From Rana temporaria (lineage: Eukaryota; Chordata; Amphibia; Anura; Ranidae), in contig NC_053491.1 of assembly GCF_905171775.1 (NCBI RefSeq), positions 337,273,841 to 337,337,840 of the forward strand: a stretch of 64,000 nucleotides of DNA, written 5' to 3'. The notes under the pieces were generated by a model. That model did no database searches. It worked only from the letters and a program-made list of their open reading frames with translations, and had not been told where the DNA came from. The position numbers and the translations under genes were made by a program. Positions 20,695 to 31,584 of this stretch are shown in pieces (position 1 is the stretch's first letter; each line of letters begins with the position of its first letter).

Positions 20695-21305
20695 TGTTTA
20701 CTTTTGTACTAGCGCTGAGCTGCGTGCAGGCGGCCTATATAAAGTAGATAAATATACATTGACTGTATTAATTCACCTGCACAGCCAAGTTTGACAGGCA
20801 CCCAGGGACAGGTTTACGGTGCCCAAAGCAGGACTGGGCATCCTAGCTCTATGCACCCGTCTGTGCGTACCTGTCAAACTCAGCTGTGCAGGTGAGTCCT
20901 TAGGCTTCATTTCCACTGGCGTTTTTACAGCCACTTGTGTTAGCCTTTTTTACAGCTTAAAAACGCCTGTCCATGTTTATTTTGTAAAAAAAAAACCGCC
21001 GCGGTAGCGTTTTTGCGCGTTTTTGAGCGTTTTTTAATGTCTGGCGTTTTTACAGCTCTATTGCTGGAGCCACAGAACGCCCTGGTCCCGCGTTTTTTTT
21101 ACAGCTCAAAAATGCCTATGCCATTTGCAGCTTAAAAAAACGCCTATGTGGGCATGATGCCATAGAATAACATGGACAGGCGTTTTTAAGCTGTAAAAAA
21201 CGCTCAGAAAAGTGGCTGTAAAAACGCCAGTGGAAGTGTATCCATTCACTTTATATAGTCTGCCTGCAAGCAGCTCAGCGCTAGTACAAAAAGTAAACAA
21301 AGGTC
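20695..21305. repeat. Long inverted repeat containing a MITE
   Basis: Outer arms TTTACTTTTGTACTAGCGCT (about 20697) and AGCGCTAGTACAAAAAGTAAA (about 21280) are inverted. Inside is a MITE (about 20905-21240) with ends TTTCCACTGGCGTTTTTACAG and CTGTAAAAACGCCAGTGGAA and many AAAACGCCT motifs. Confidence 0.8.
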
Positions 21306-21394
21306 CAGTGCAGGGAAGGGAGTAACCGCTCCAGGTGGGTGTGTTGAGAAGATCAGCAACAGCTCAGGAAACCACGGGTGCTGGCAATGCACGA

Positions 21395-21590
21395 AGCAAT
21401 TGATATGAGGAAAGACGGAATGGACAGCCGCACTCCAAAAAAAAAAAAAAAGGTTGTCTTTATTGTAAAAAAGGAAAAAAATGCACTACAAAACAAGCAG
21501 AACTCAAGGAAAACAGCCTACGCGTTTCACACTCCAATTAGTGCTTAGTCGCGGCTGTCCATCCCGTCTTTCCTCATATCAAAAGGTCCG
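21395..21590. repeat. Fold-back repeat with GATATGAGGAAAGACGG ends
   Basis: GATATGAGGAAAGACGGAAT at about 21396 returns inverted as CCCGTCTTTCCTCATATC at about 21561-21580. Between them are A runs and CCTACGCGTTTCACAC, a motif typical of this repeat class; a related GAAACGCGTTGG occurs near 1741. Confidence 0.65.
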
Positions 21591-22204
21591 GTGCAGTCCC
21601 AGCACAATTGGTGTAAATGCGCCCGTAAACCCAAAATGTTTTATTTATTTTTTTGATGTCACAATGTAGGGTATAAGATTTCCTATCATCTGTGCCCAGT
21701 CTTGCCACACAGAGTTAATCCAGCTCTGAGCAATCCTCTTTTATTGTTCAGTGAAATAATACGGACTTACAGAGAAAAACCTTAGTCGGTTCTGCCCCCT
21801 CGCTGTGAATGACAGGTTATTTACATATCTCATGCACTAGCCTGGAGACAGGCGTTATTTTTTAATTCCCACCCCCCACTCCTTTTCTGAAGTAATGTGG
21901 TTACTTTTCAGGATTTTGACTGGATGTTAGTGATCATAGCAGAATTTAGTGTAAGGAATACACAGGAGAAAATGCATGTTGACAAGGGGGTGTAGAGGAG
22001 GGCGGGGAGTCTACTGACATCACGACTCCACCCACAGAGCTCCAGACAACAGATCCACCCACAGAATCTGCAGTTTTTCAGTTCTTATAACAGACAAAGG
22101 GGAAACAGTTGACAGGTAAGGATACATGCAGGAGGCATCTATATCCTTATAGATCAGCACTATGGCAGTAGTTTAGAAAGGATGAGAGTGGGTTTACATC
22201 CACT

Positions 22205-22560
22205 TTAAGAGTCAAAGGTTAATTTTAGGGGATACAAAAGGTCATGACTTTTTTTTAACTTTTGAGGGAAAAAAAATATATATATACTTATGTGCAGGAA
22301 GTGCTGATGAACTTTCCTTGGACTGGGAAACATAGGATCTGCACTTCTATAGAATTGGCTGCCCTGAAAACTGGCAAACTGTTTGACAATAGTGCTTTAA
22401 AGTGGTTGTAAACCTCAGTCATTAAATCTGAACAAAGAACATACAGTATATCTGTTCTGTTTACCTATCTCTCTCCAATGCTCTAAGTGTCATTTATCTC
22501 TGGTGCTTTGTTCTGGTTATCAGCATGAGTTACTTTTGAAAAGTTTTCCTGACACATGAG
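22205..22560. repeat. Ends of TTAA MITEs (truncated)
   Basis: GGGTTTACATCCACTTTAA ending at about 22208 and TTTAAAGTGGTTGTAAACC from about 22396 are terminal sequences of the family seen complete at 41665-42087. Each copy is partial here. Confidence 0.6.
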
Positions 22561-23640
22561 TGTAGCGCCTGTGTACTTTTAGGTACCGGTGCTATTCTAA
22601 ATATAAGGGGGATGAGAGAGTTAGTTAGCTCTCATCCAGTTAATTGGTTCAAATTGGGTCTCTGCTTTAGCTGGGCTGTGCTGTGGGCTCATTCTGTTGT
22701 TGCTGGGGTGCTATACCACCCCGGAGCGACAGGTGGCGCCAGTAGTGTCCATGCTAGGGTGCCTCTTGCCAGCAGCCAATCAGGAGGGAGCATAGGTGTG
22801 CGCAGCCTATTGCATTAGGGTGTGTACACCAAAGCTCCAACACATATGCATTTGACATATTTTCCGGCTTCTTCCCCGCTCTCCATCCTGAAACAATGGG
22901 AGAAAGGGGGAGCAAGGGAGTACATGGGGGACCCTGGCAACAGAAGGAAGAGGAACAGGGAAAGGAGGATTGGCCTATATTAGTACCGATCCCTTATATT
23001 TTCCTCCTGTGGCAGCTGAATATTGACAAAGGGGAGAGGAGGAGAAGCCTACTTTCAGCTGCTGCAGGAGGAAAATACAGATCTGTTCAACTAAATTGCA
23101 CCCCGCCACCTCTCCTGTCCAGGTTCTGAGGACCGACAAGGAAGGATTGCGGTTTACCTGTCACCTGTCCACCATTGACAGGTTGCTAACCCCAGGATTA
23201 GGGTGTGCCTGGCACACCCCTTGCGCACGCCTATGGGAGGGAGTTTCCCTCACAGGGCATGCTGGGGGAGGATACTTCTAGAGCAGACGACATTAGGCGG
23301 CTTCTTGTTCCTGGTGTGGTGCCCACCTTTAGGGTGACCACACATCACGGCTCCCTGGCGAGATGGCCTACCAGGCTGGGGTCCGCGTGCCACGCGGTGT
23401 TCCTGGTTCCGGGACCATGTTGGCCCAGAACATTTAAAGCTGCGGCGGGGCTCCAGTAATCGACTGGGCCCCCAACTCTGAGGAGATCCCAAGAGAGTGT
23501 AGCTGTTCGGTGGGGGGTCCGTCTGAGGAGCGCCAATGAGAGGCTGGCGGTCCAACAGGGCCTAGACAATCCACCGGGGATCAAGGTAGCCTGGACACTG
23601 AGGGGGTGGATGTTGGCCACCTGTCAGTCGGTAACCTAAC
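22561..23640. repeat. Unclassified long repeat, possibly LTR-like (copy 1)
   Basis: Shares ordered blocks with 45585-46200: GAGAGTTA + GCTC + CAT near the start, the block with GGGCATGCTGGGGGA, the stretch around GGTGTGGTGCCCACC/GGTGCGGCATCCACC, and CCAACAGGGCCT/CCAACAGGGCTT near the end. It begins with TGTAGCGCC. No reverse transcriptase is seen, so an LTR assignment is only a guess. Confidence 0.5.
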
Positions 23641-24093
23641 TACCTGAGGAAGATCTAGGCAAGGAAAAGTCTACTAAGGAGAATAGTCTCCATAATCATT
23701 CTGGAGTAGTTGCAAATTGCCATCATAAAAACTAAAGCAGCAGACTTTGTGAAAATACATTTTTGTGTCATACTCAAAACTTTTGGCCACGGCTGTATAC
23801 TGGTATGTTTTTTAGTAATACATAGCTGGTTGTAATGGTATTCCAGCTTCCTTGAGTCTAGCTTTAAAGGCATTTTGCAGTTTGCAGAAAGACACTACAG
23901 TCCATTTAACATGGTTTCCTATGGTACATGTTCACATTTAAGCGCTTTTAAGCCAGATAATTTTTGGAAATGGTCAGGGATGTTTTTTCACGTGCATGAG
24001 TATGGGGTACATAGGACCCTACTGAATCACAAAAAAATTAAAAAAGGTGTAGGGTAAAAAATGACAGTAAGCTGTTTTTGACAAGTCCTTTAT
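23641..24093. other. No feature recognised
   Basis: AT-rich sequence between repeats. TCATACTCAAAACTTTTGGCC at about 23768 resembles a Tc1 terminal sequence, but no full element can be delimited. Confidence 0.35.
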
Positions 24094-25101
24094 TTAACCA
24101 CTTGCCGTCGCCGCACCGTCGAAATACGTCCACAAGGTGGCTCTCCTAGGCGAGACCACGTAAATGGACGTCCTGCCTTTTAGCCGCCACTAGGGGCGCA
24201 CGCGCGCCGCCGGAGGCGCCCGCGCGCGCCCCCCGCTCGCCCCCGACTCCCGTGCGTGTGCCCGGCGGGCGCGATCGCCGCCGGGCACACGCGATCGCTT
24301 GGTACAGAGCGGGGAACGGGAGCTGTGTGTGTAAACACACAGCTCTCGTTCCTGTCAGCAGGGGAAATGCTGATTTTCTGTTCATACAATGTATGAACAG
24401 AAGATCAGTGTTTCCCCTAGTGAGGCCACCCCCCCCCCCCCACAGTAAGAACACACCCAGGCATACTTAACCCCTTCCCCGCCCCCTAGTGTTAACCCCT
24501 TCACTGCCAGTGGCATTTTTATAGTAATCTAATGCATTTTTATAGCACTGATCGCTATAAAAATGCCAATGGTCCCAAAAATGTGTCAAAAATGTCCGAA
24601 GTGTCCGCCATAATGTCGCAATACCGAAAAAAAAATCGCTGATCGCCGCCATTACTAGTAAAAAAAAATATTAATAAAAATGCCATAAAAATACCCCCTA
24701 TTTTGTAAACGCTATAACTTTTGCGCAAACCAATCAATAAACGCTTATTGCGATTTTTTTTTACGAAAAATATGTAGAAGAATACGTATCGGCCTAAACT
24801 GAGGAAAAAAAATGTTTTTTTATATATTTTTGGGGGATATTTATTACAGCAAAAAGTAAAAAATATTCATTTTTTTCAAAATTGTCGTTCTATTTTTGTT
24901 TATAGCGCAAAAAATAAAAAACGCAGAGGTGATCAAATACCACCAAAAGAAAGCTCTATTTGTGGGGAAAAAAGGACGCTAATTTTGTTTGGGAGCCACG
25001 TCGCACGACCGCGCAATTGTCTGTTAAAGCGACGCAGTCCCGAATCGCAAAAAGTACTCTGGTCTTTGGGCAGCAATATGGTCCGGGGGGTAAGTGGTTA
25101 A
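24094..25101 (+). mobile_element. TTAA family A element, complete
   Basis: TTAACCACTTGCCGTCGCCG at the left and GGGTAAGTGGTTAA at the right, with TTAA at 24094-24097 and 25098-25101. The GC-rich first third has inverted stretches (CTGTGTGTGTAAACACACAG, and the ATACAATGTAT centre). It then runs GTTAACCCCTTCACTGCCAG, CGCTATAACTTTTGCGCAAA and GATCAAATACCACCAAAAGA. No coding sequence, so it depends on a transposase encoded elsewhere. Confidence 0.9.
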
Positions 25102-25592
25102 AAAACAAAAATTAAAAACAATATCCTCGATGTAGATCCATCATCAATCACGATGCCCAACGCCACTGCTGACCCAAAAAACAAAAACGGTCCACTTCCA
25201 CTGAAGACTCCCGCTGTCTGCCAGCTCTGCCGTCTGACAGTTCTTAAATAACTAAGGGGTGGGGTAACCAGCTGATGTTACCGGGTGACCCCGTCCCCTT
25301 ATGAGATTGTCAACCCAGCATGCCGCTGGCCGTCGACAGTGACATCAGTGGAACACCCCGCCCCTTGGATATTTAAGAACTGTCAGGCAGCGGGGCTGGC
25401 AGACTGCGTTTCGGCGGTGACGGCGGGAGTCATGATTGACGAAGGATCTACATCGGGGACATTGTTTTACATTTTTTAAATAAAGGAGTTGTCAAAAACT
25501 GCCTGCTGTAAGTTTTTTACACTACACCATTTTTTTTTTGGTACGCCATACTCATTCACATGGGGGAAACCGGGATCTGGGGTCCCCCTTTG
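25102..25592. repeat. Repeat fragment shared with 61812-62060
   Basis: Inverted halves GACAGTTCTTAAATA and ATATTTAAGAACTGTC surround about 25240-25385. The stretch with GATCTACATCGGGGACATTG and TAAATAAAGGAGTTGTCAAA recurs at 61911-61970. Confidence 0.6.
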
Positions 25593-26364
25593 TTAACCAC
25601 TTGGGGCCCACGCTATAGTTGAAAGACGGCTACAGCACAGGCTTAAAATGCTGGGAGGGCGTCCATGTACGTCCTTCTGTGCACGCGCTGCCCATGTGCC
25701 CCCTGCAGACGGCACGCTCTGTGATCGTCGAATCCTTGGGTCACGACCCCTTACCACGTGATCAGCTGTCAGCCAATGACAGCTGGCAGTGTGAGGAGAA
25801 AAAAATCAAGCCCATTATCGGCTTCTGTAAGAGGGACATTGGTCCCACACACTGACCACCAGTGCTGCTAATTAGTGCCCACAAGTACTGCTAACCAGGG
25901 CCCACCAGTGCCACCTACCAGTGCCCATCAGTACTGCTAATCAGTGCTGCCAATCAGTGCCACCTATCAGTGCTCCCTATCAGTGCCCCCTACTAGTGTC
26001 TATCAGTGCTGCCTATCAGTGCCACCTCTTAGTGCCCATCAGTACCAACTATCAGTGCATCCTCATCAGTGCCTCCTGATCAGTGCCGCCTGATCAGTAC
26101 CCATCAGTTCCACCTACCAGTGCAGCCTATCAGTGTCCATCAGTTCAGCCTCATCAGCGCACATCAGTTCAGCCTCATCAGCGCACATCAATGAAGAAGA
26201 AACATTTTATAACAAACTATGAAAACAGTTTTCAAAATTCTCTGTCTTTTTTTTTGTTTGTGTAGAAAAAAAATAAGAAACTCAGTGGTGATTAATACCA
26301 CCAAAGGAAAGCTCTATTTGTGTGAAAAAAAACATATATATATGCCCAGTAAGCAAGTGGTTAA
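25593..26364 (+). mobile_element. TTAA family A element, complete, with CAGTGCC array
   Basis: TTAACCACTTGGGGCCCACG to AAGCAAGTGGTTAA with TTAA at both ends. The central 300 bp (about 25855-26190) is a degenerate tandem array of CAGTGCC-ATCAGT type units, also present in the 2341 copy. The end block CACCAAAGGAAAGCTCTATT is typical of the family. Confidence 0.88.
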
Positions 26365-26720
26365 CTGGGGGTTACAGATTCCTATAAACCCTCCGCCCAC
26401 AGACCCCCACAACCAATGGGCAGGGTTGTGGGGAAGAGGCTCTTATCCCCATCAACATGGGGACAAGGTGCTGCTGGGCTGCATGCTCGGATAAGAATCT
26501 GGTATGAATTTTGGGGAGGGGGGTTCCCACGCCATTTAAAAAAAAAAACTTTGGTGTGGAGTTCCCTTCAAAATCCACACCAGACCTTGCTTTGTGCACT
26601 GGTGCGCAGTCATGTTGGAACAGGAAGGGGCCATCCCCAAACTGTTCCCACAAAGTTGGGAGCATGAAATTGTCCAAAATGTCTTGGTATGCTGACGCCT
26701 TATATACTCATCCTAACACT
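26365..26720 (-). mobile_element. Fold-back family fragment carrying a Tc1 transposase piece
   Basis: CAGACCCCCACAACCA, ATCAACATGGGGACA and AAAATCCACACCAGACC match the 52-54 kb palindrome. The minus strand of about 26705-26583 reads LDNFMLPTLWEQFGDGPFLF and QHDCAPVHKAR, which is the region around the second catalytic Asp of Tc1-like transposases. The frame ends in repeat sequence on both sides, so it is a pseudogene fragment. Confidence 0.75.
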
Positions 26721-27060
26721 GCACCGCTCACACTCTAACCCCCTTTTTTCCCATTCATTTGTTTCCCCCCCCCCCATCATACTCATTTTTCTGTCACCAT
26801 CTCTGCTTTATTTTCCTCACTTTCACTCCATACCCCACAACTTGCACTTCGCCATATCTTCTCACCATACCCTTCCCCCACTCAATCACTTTTACCTAGC
26901 ACAGACCGATGTGCACTTTTCTAAACACCCTACACACACATTCACAACACTGTTACAATTTCTTTCACTTCAACAACAAACATTATTGACACATCTCATC
27001 ATAAATAATTACTCCCGAACTACACTACCATACATATATATATATATAACTCATAAGGGC
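26721..27060. other. Pyrimidine-rich tract with short AT microsatellite
   Basis: Strongly C/T-biased on the plus strand, with CCCCCCCCCC near 26768 and TATATATATATATAA near 27035. Nothing coding. Confidence 0.6.
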
Positions 27061-27243
27061 GCATGTTTGTAAAATACTGGTCTATCCACACAATATTTTA
27101 AATCCCTATAATTTATACGGAAGCATTATTAATGCTTCCTAGGATGATGCCTCTGATGCTTCATTGCAGGTTTTGGACGTCGGTTCACGCGCGCCCCTGG
27201 GGGTACCCCTCTCCTCCGCATGGCTCCCTGCAAGGTGCACATG

Positions 27244-28600
27244 TACAGAAAGTATTCACAACCTTTGTATTCACAACCTAAACATTTAGCTCAGGTGCAT
27301 CCTGCTTCCACTGATCATCCTTGGGATGTTTCTACATCTTGACTGGAGTCTACCTGTGGTATGTTCAGTTGATTGAACATGATTTGGAAAGGCACACACC
27401 TGTCTGTATAAAGTCCCACAGTTATCAGTGCCTGGCAGAACACAAACCAAGCCATGAAGCCCAAGGAATTGTCTATAGACCTTTGATACAGGATTGTATT
27501 GACGCACAGATCTGGGAAAGGGTACGGAAATGTTTGTACAGCATTGAAGGTCCCAATGAGCACACTGGCCTCCATCCCCTGTAAATGAAAGAAGTTGGTA
27601 ACCACCAGGACTCTTCCTAGAGCGGACCACCCGACCAAACTGAGCAATCGAGGGAGAAGGGCCTTAGTCAGGGAAGTGACCAAGAACCCGATGGTCACTC
27701 TGACAGAGCTCCAGCATTTGTCTGTGGAGAGAGGAGAACCTTCCAGAAGAACAACGATCTGTGCAGCACTCCACCAATTAGGCCTGTATGGTAGAGTGGC
27801 CAGACTGAAGCCACTCCTCAGTAAAAGGAACACGACAGCCAACCTGGAGTTAGCCAAAGGGCACCTGAGGAACTCTCAGCCCATGAGAAACAAAATGCTC
27901 TGGTCTGATGAAACAAAGATTGAACTCTTTGGCCTGAATGGAAAGAGCGTCATGACTGGAGGAAACCAGGCACCAGTGATCACCATCCCTACAGTGAAGC
28001 ATGGTGGTGGCAGCATCATGCTGTGAGGATGTTTTTCAGCGGAAGGAACTGGGAGACTAGTCAATGTCGAGGGAAAATATAATTGCAGCAATGTACAGAG
28101 ACATCCTTGATGAAAAGCTGCTTCAGAGCTCTCTGGTCTTCAGACTGGGGCGAAGGTTCATCTTTCAACAAGAGAATGACCCCAAGCGCACAGCCAAGAT
28201 AACAAAGGAGTAGCTTTGGGACAACTCTGTAAATATTCTTGAGTGGCCCAACCAAAGTCAAGACTTGCACCCGATTGAACATCTCTGGAGAGAGCTGTGC
28301 ACCGACGCTCCCCATCCAACCTTGATAGTGAGAGGTCCTGCAAAAAGGAATGGGAGAAACTGCCCAAAAATAGGTGTGCCAAGCTTGTAGCATCATACTC
28401 AAAAAGACTTGAGGCTGTAATTGGTGCCAAAGGTGCTTCAACAAAGTATTGAGCAAAGGCTGTGAATACTTATGTACATGTGATTTTGTTTGTTTTTTAT
28501 TTTTAATAAATTTCAAACAAACTTCTTTCACGTTGTCATTATGGGGTATTGTTTGTAGAATTTTGAAGAAAATAATGAACTTTTATCCATTTTGACACCA
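27244..28600 (+). mobile_element. Tc1-like transposon, second copy, 5' end lost
   Basis: Closely related to the element at 133-2090: AACATTTAGCTCAGGTGCAT, GGAAAGGCACACACCTGTCT and the 3' part TTTCAAACAAACTTCTTTCA / ATTATGGGGTATTGTTTGTA. The outermost left repeat is missing apart from TACAGAAAGTATTCACAACC, and the right terminus breaks off near 28600. Confidence 0.88.
27454..28470 (+). pseudogene. Tc1 transposase, full-length but disabled
   Basis: The ATG at 27454 opens MKPKELSIDL, then stops at once (TGA at codon 11). Further on, in changed frames, one reads RTLPRADHPTKLSNRGRRAL, TLTELQHLSVERGEPSRRTT, LWSDETKIELFGLN (first catalytic Asp) and, after another shift, a region with ERMTPSAQPR-like remains of the second Asp segment, down to the usual C-terminal FNKVLSKG-type end near 28450. 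Several stops and shifts make it non-functional. Confidence 0.88.
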
Positions 28601-28839
28601 TATCATATCGAATTCCCTGTCAACCTCGAGACTACATCCCCCCCCCCTCATCTTTTTTTGGGAAAGAAGGGTATCCCTGATCGGCAGTTTGGAAATGTGG
28701 TCACCCTAGCTGCCACTGCAGCACTGCTGTTGCGGCATGTTGCATCACTGAACTGGGTAGCCGGTCGGTGGCAGTGGAGAGAAAAGGGGGAGCTTTCCTG
28801 GTGTTACTCAATTCAAATACCTGTGAGCTGATGTTTTTG

Positions 28840-29610
28840 GGCATGTATCTTTGCAGGAGGGGGCATGTATATTTTCAGGAGGGGGCATGTATCTTTGCAG
28901 GAGGGGGCAAGTATCTTTGCTGGAGGAGGCATGTATCTTTGCTGGAGGAGGCATGTATCTTTGCTGGAGGAGGGCATGTCTCTTTGATGGAGGGGGGCAT
29001 GTCTCTTTGCTGGAGGAGGGCATGTCTCTGATGGAGGGGGGCATGTCGCTTTGCAGGAGGGGGCATGTCGCTTTGGAGGAGGGGGCATGTATCTTTGCTG
29101 GAGGAGGGCATGTCTCTTTGATGGAGGGGGCATGTCTCTTTGCTGGAGGAGGGCATGTCTCTGATGGAGGGGGGCATGTCGCTTTGCAGGAGGGGGCATG
29201 TCGCTTTGGAGGAGGGGGCATGTCTCTTTGCTGGAGGAGGGCATGTCTCTTTGCTGGAGGAGGGCATGTCTCTTTGCTGGAGGGCGGCATGTCTCTTTGC
29301 TGAAGGGGGGCATGTTTCTTTGCTGAAGGGGGGCATGTTTCTTTTCTGGAGGGGGGCATGTCCATCTGCAGGAGGGGGCATTTCTCTTTGCTGGAGGGGG
29401 CATGTCTCCCTTGCTGGAGGGGGCATGTCTCTTTGCAGGAGGGGGCACGTCTCTTTGCAGGAGGGGGCACATCTCTTTGCTGGAGGGGGCACGTCTCTTT
29501 GCTGGAGGGGGCACGTCTCTTTGCAGGAGGGGGCATGTCTCCCTTGCTGGAGGGGGCACATCTCTTTGCAGGGGGACGTGTCTCTTTGCTTTATGGAAAT
29601 GTCTCTTTGC
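28840..29610 (+). repeat. 22-bp minisatellite, GGGGGCATGTCTCTTTGCTGGA type
   Basis: About 33 variable units of roughly 20-24 bp (core GCATGTCTCTTTGCTGGAGG). To 29760 degenerate longer units follow with TTTATGGAAATGTCTCTTTG and GAATATATGT. Large open frames occur on both strands (up to 339 codons on minus, Pro/Ser/Lys/Cys-rich), but they are periodic translations of the unit and have no other coding sign. Confidence 0.95.
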
Positions 29611-29760
29611 TGAATATATGTAATGTCTCTTGCTAAATATATGGGGCGGTCTCTTTGCTTTTTGGAAACGTCTCTTTGCTGAATATATGTGATGTCTCTG
29701 GCTAAATATATGGGGCGGTCTCTTTGCTTTATGGAAATGTCTCTTTGCTGGATGGGCAGC

Positions 29761-29805
29761 ATTTCATTCTTGGGCCCAGGCAGCACAATGTCTTGGGCCA
29801 GCCCT
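29761..29805. mobile_element. Terminus of a hAT-like element that carries the 22-bp array
   Basis: CTTGGGCCCAGGCAGCAC then TCTTGGGCCAGCCCTG ends at 29805; its reverse complement CAGGGCTGGCCCAAGA is a typical hAT end. The opposite end was not located with confidence. Confidence 0.5.
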
Positions 29806-29943
29806 GATAAGAGGGACGTAACATAACCTGAGCGCAGAGATTTAACATTTACTAAACATGAAAACTTGAATGTCTGGGTCCACTTACTGAACATTTATTT
29901 TTGGTCTTCACAATAAATAACTCTATTGTGCCCTCCATTTCAG

Positions 29944-30000
29944 GGTGTGTTCCTGTATTCTCCCTGATGCCCACCAACGTTCATCCTATGCAAATTAATG
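29944..30000 (+). CDS. Candidate internal coding exon (57 bp, symmetric phase 1)
   Basis: The acceptor is preceded by TGCCCTCCATTTCAG and the exon is followed by the donor GTAGGT. If spliced from the donor at 19809 in phase 1 it reads GCVPVFSLMPTNVHPMQIN and leaves phase 1. The sequence is free of obvious repeat features and sits just before a mariner MITE. It has no recognised homologue, so this is a splice-signal-based suggestion only. It could equally be chance. Confidence 0.25.
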
Positions 30001-30048
30001 GTAGGTTTTGTTCTTTTAAAATATTTTTTTATTTTTTTCCTTGACATA

Positions 30049-30344
30049 CAGTGGAACCTTGGATTACGAGCATAATCCGTTCCAGGAGAATGCTCGTAAT
30101 CCAAAATTCTCACATGTCAAAGTGAGTTTCCCCATTGAAATCAATGGAAACGGAAATAATTTGTTCCGCATTGACTTCAATGGCATGCAATACCAAGGCC
30201 AAACGTGGTATTGCACACCGCTTTGGCTTAAATCCTGCACATTTTGCGAGACAACACTCACAAACGAGTCAGTTTTTTTTAAATACAGTGCTCGTATTGC
30301 GAAACGCTCGTTAAATGCGTTACTCGCAATCCGAGGTTCCACTG
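30049..30344. mobile_element. Mariner-type MITE
   Basis: CAGTGGAACCTTGGATTACG at the left, and CGCAATCCGAGGTTCCACTG at the right. TA is duplicated at 30047-30048 and 30345-30346. Length 296 bp, no coding sequence. Confidence 0.93.
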
Positions 30345-30364
30345 TACTTCAAATTTGAAAGCTT

Positions 30365-31580
30365 TGTAGTGGGACATGTGTGCCCTGCATATCACTAGTC
30401 TGATATGGGGTAGTCTGCAGTACACTTTCTCCAGATGGAACTGAGATAAAAGAGCTGAGCACTGCACAGTATGTGTGATCATATGATGATCTAAAGGATG
30501 TGATGTAATGATATCAGCAAAGTATTTTAAGTGATAAGCAATATGTGAGAAATAAGGGCAGAAAGGGACATGGAAAGGTGAACTAAGGTCAGACTAAGAA
30601 AAAAAAGGAATGATCTGACTACAATAAAGTCAAATCTTATTGAATACTGCAGTTTACATATCATCATTCTTGCCCTTCACACTGTCTTTTTTTGAATATT
30701 TCTAATGGAGCTAGCCTGGCCATATGCTGTGCCATTAATAAATGTTTGAAAAGAAAGACGCAATTTTGTCCTTAAAAAAATTGTACATTTTTCAATTATG
30801 TAATAAACTTGATTGCAATTCTATCATGTTTTTTTTACTATTCTATTTTATTCTATTCTTGTTTTCAAATTCGATTTGAATAGGGGGAATCGGGGAGAGA
30901 GGAGTCACAGCGGATGAGGGAGGCATGTAAACTGACCACAGTGTCAGGGCTCAGAAGCCATGGTCAGTTTGCAGGGGGGAGGGCAGAATCAGGCAGGATC
31001 AACTAGGTATTTCAGGTGATAAAGGGGGCCAAATTACACAGCACAAGCACTGTGCTGTATAACCTGCTTTAAAGGAACAGGATACTTTTTTTTTTATTAG
31101 GGTTACAAACACTATACGGAAATTTTGCAGTGGCTGCAATGGAGGAATGGGAAGGCTGGAAGCACTGCAAAGGTGAGTATAAGGGGGTCAGGGATGGGCC
31201 TTAAAGCAGAACTTTAGCCAAAAATAATTAAATAAAAATTATTAAATGTTAATTATTTGTTAAAATATAAATCAACAAACCTAGCTTTTGCTACAATATT
31301 CACCTTCCATCTAGAGTACTTTTTATTTGCCACTAGATGTTTTTAGTCCAATAGTCAGCATCATTCAACCCACTTCCTTTAAACTCTGGTGGTTCTGAAT
31401 ACGCCCCAACTTGTGACTGGCTAGAGAAAGCAGAAGCAGGACATTGATTAGCTAATTCCCCTGTCATTCTGCTTTCTCCTCCAATCAACATGCATCTGGT
31501 AAACAAATAAACTGATTGGATCCTCGTGCTGCTTCCTGCTCTCACACTCCAGCCATGCTGTACATAGTCTAATCTTAAAT
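30365..31580. other. Largely unassigned sequence
   Basis: No gene seen. 30890-31085 contains inverted words around a GC-richer centre (ACTGACCACAGTG, CCATGGTCAGTTTGC) and ends CTTTAAAGGAACAGGATAC, which suggests another old MITE. Confidence 0.4.
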
Positions 31581-31584
31581 TCTT

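Noticed and set aside
22561..23640. Intact LTR retrotransposon
   Set aside because: Similarity to 45.6-46.2 kb shows a repeat, but no reverse transcriptase, primer binding site or paired LTRs were found.
27315..27857. 180-residue minus-strand frame
   Set aside because: Antisense shadow of the second Tc1 transposase.
28808..29894. 242-339 residue minus-strand frames rich in Pro, Ser, Lys, Cys
   Set aside because: Periodic translation of the 22-bp minisatellite, open on both strands; no conserved domain and no gene context.
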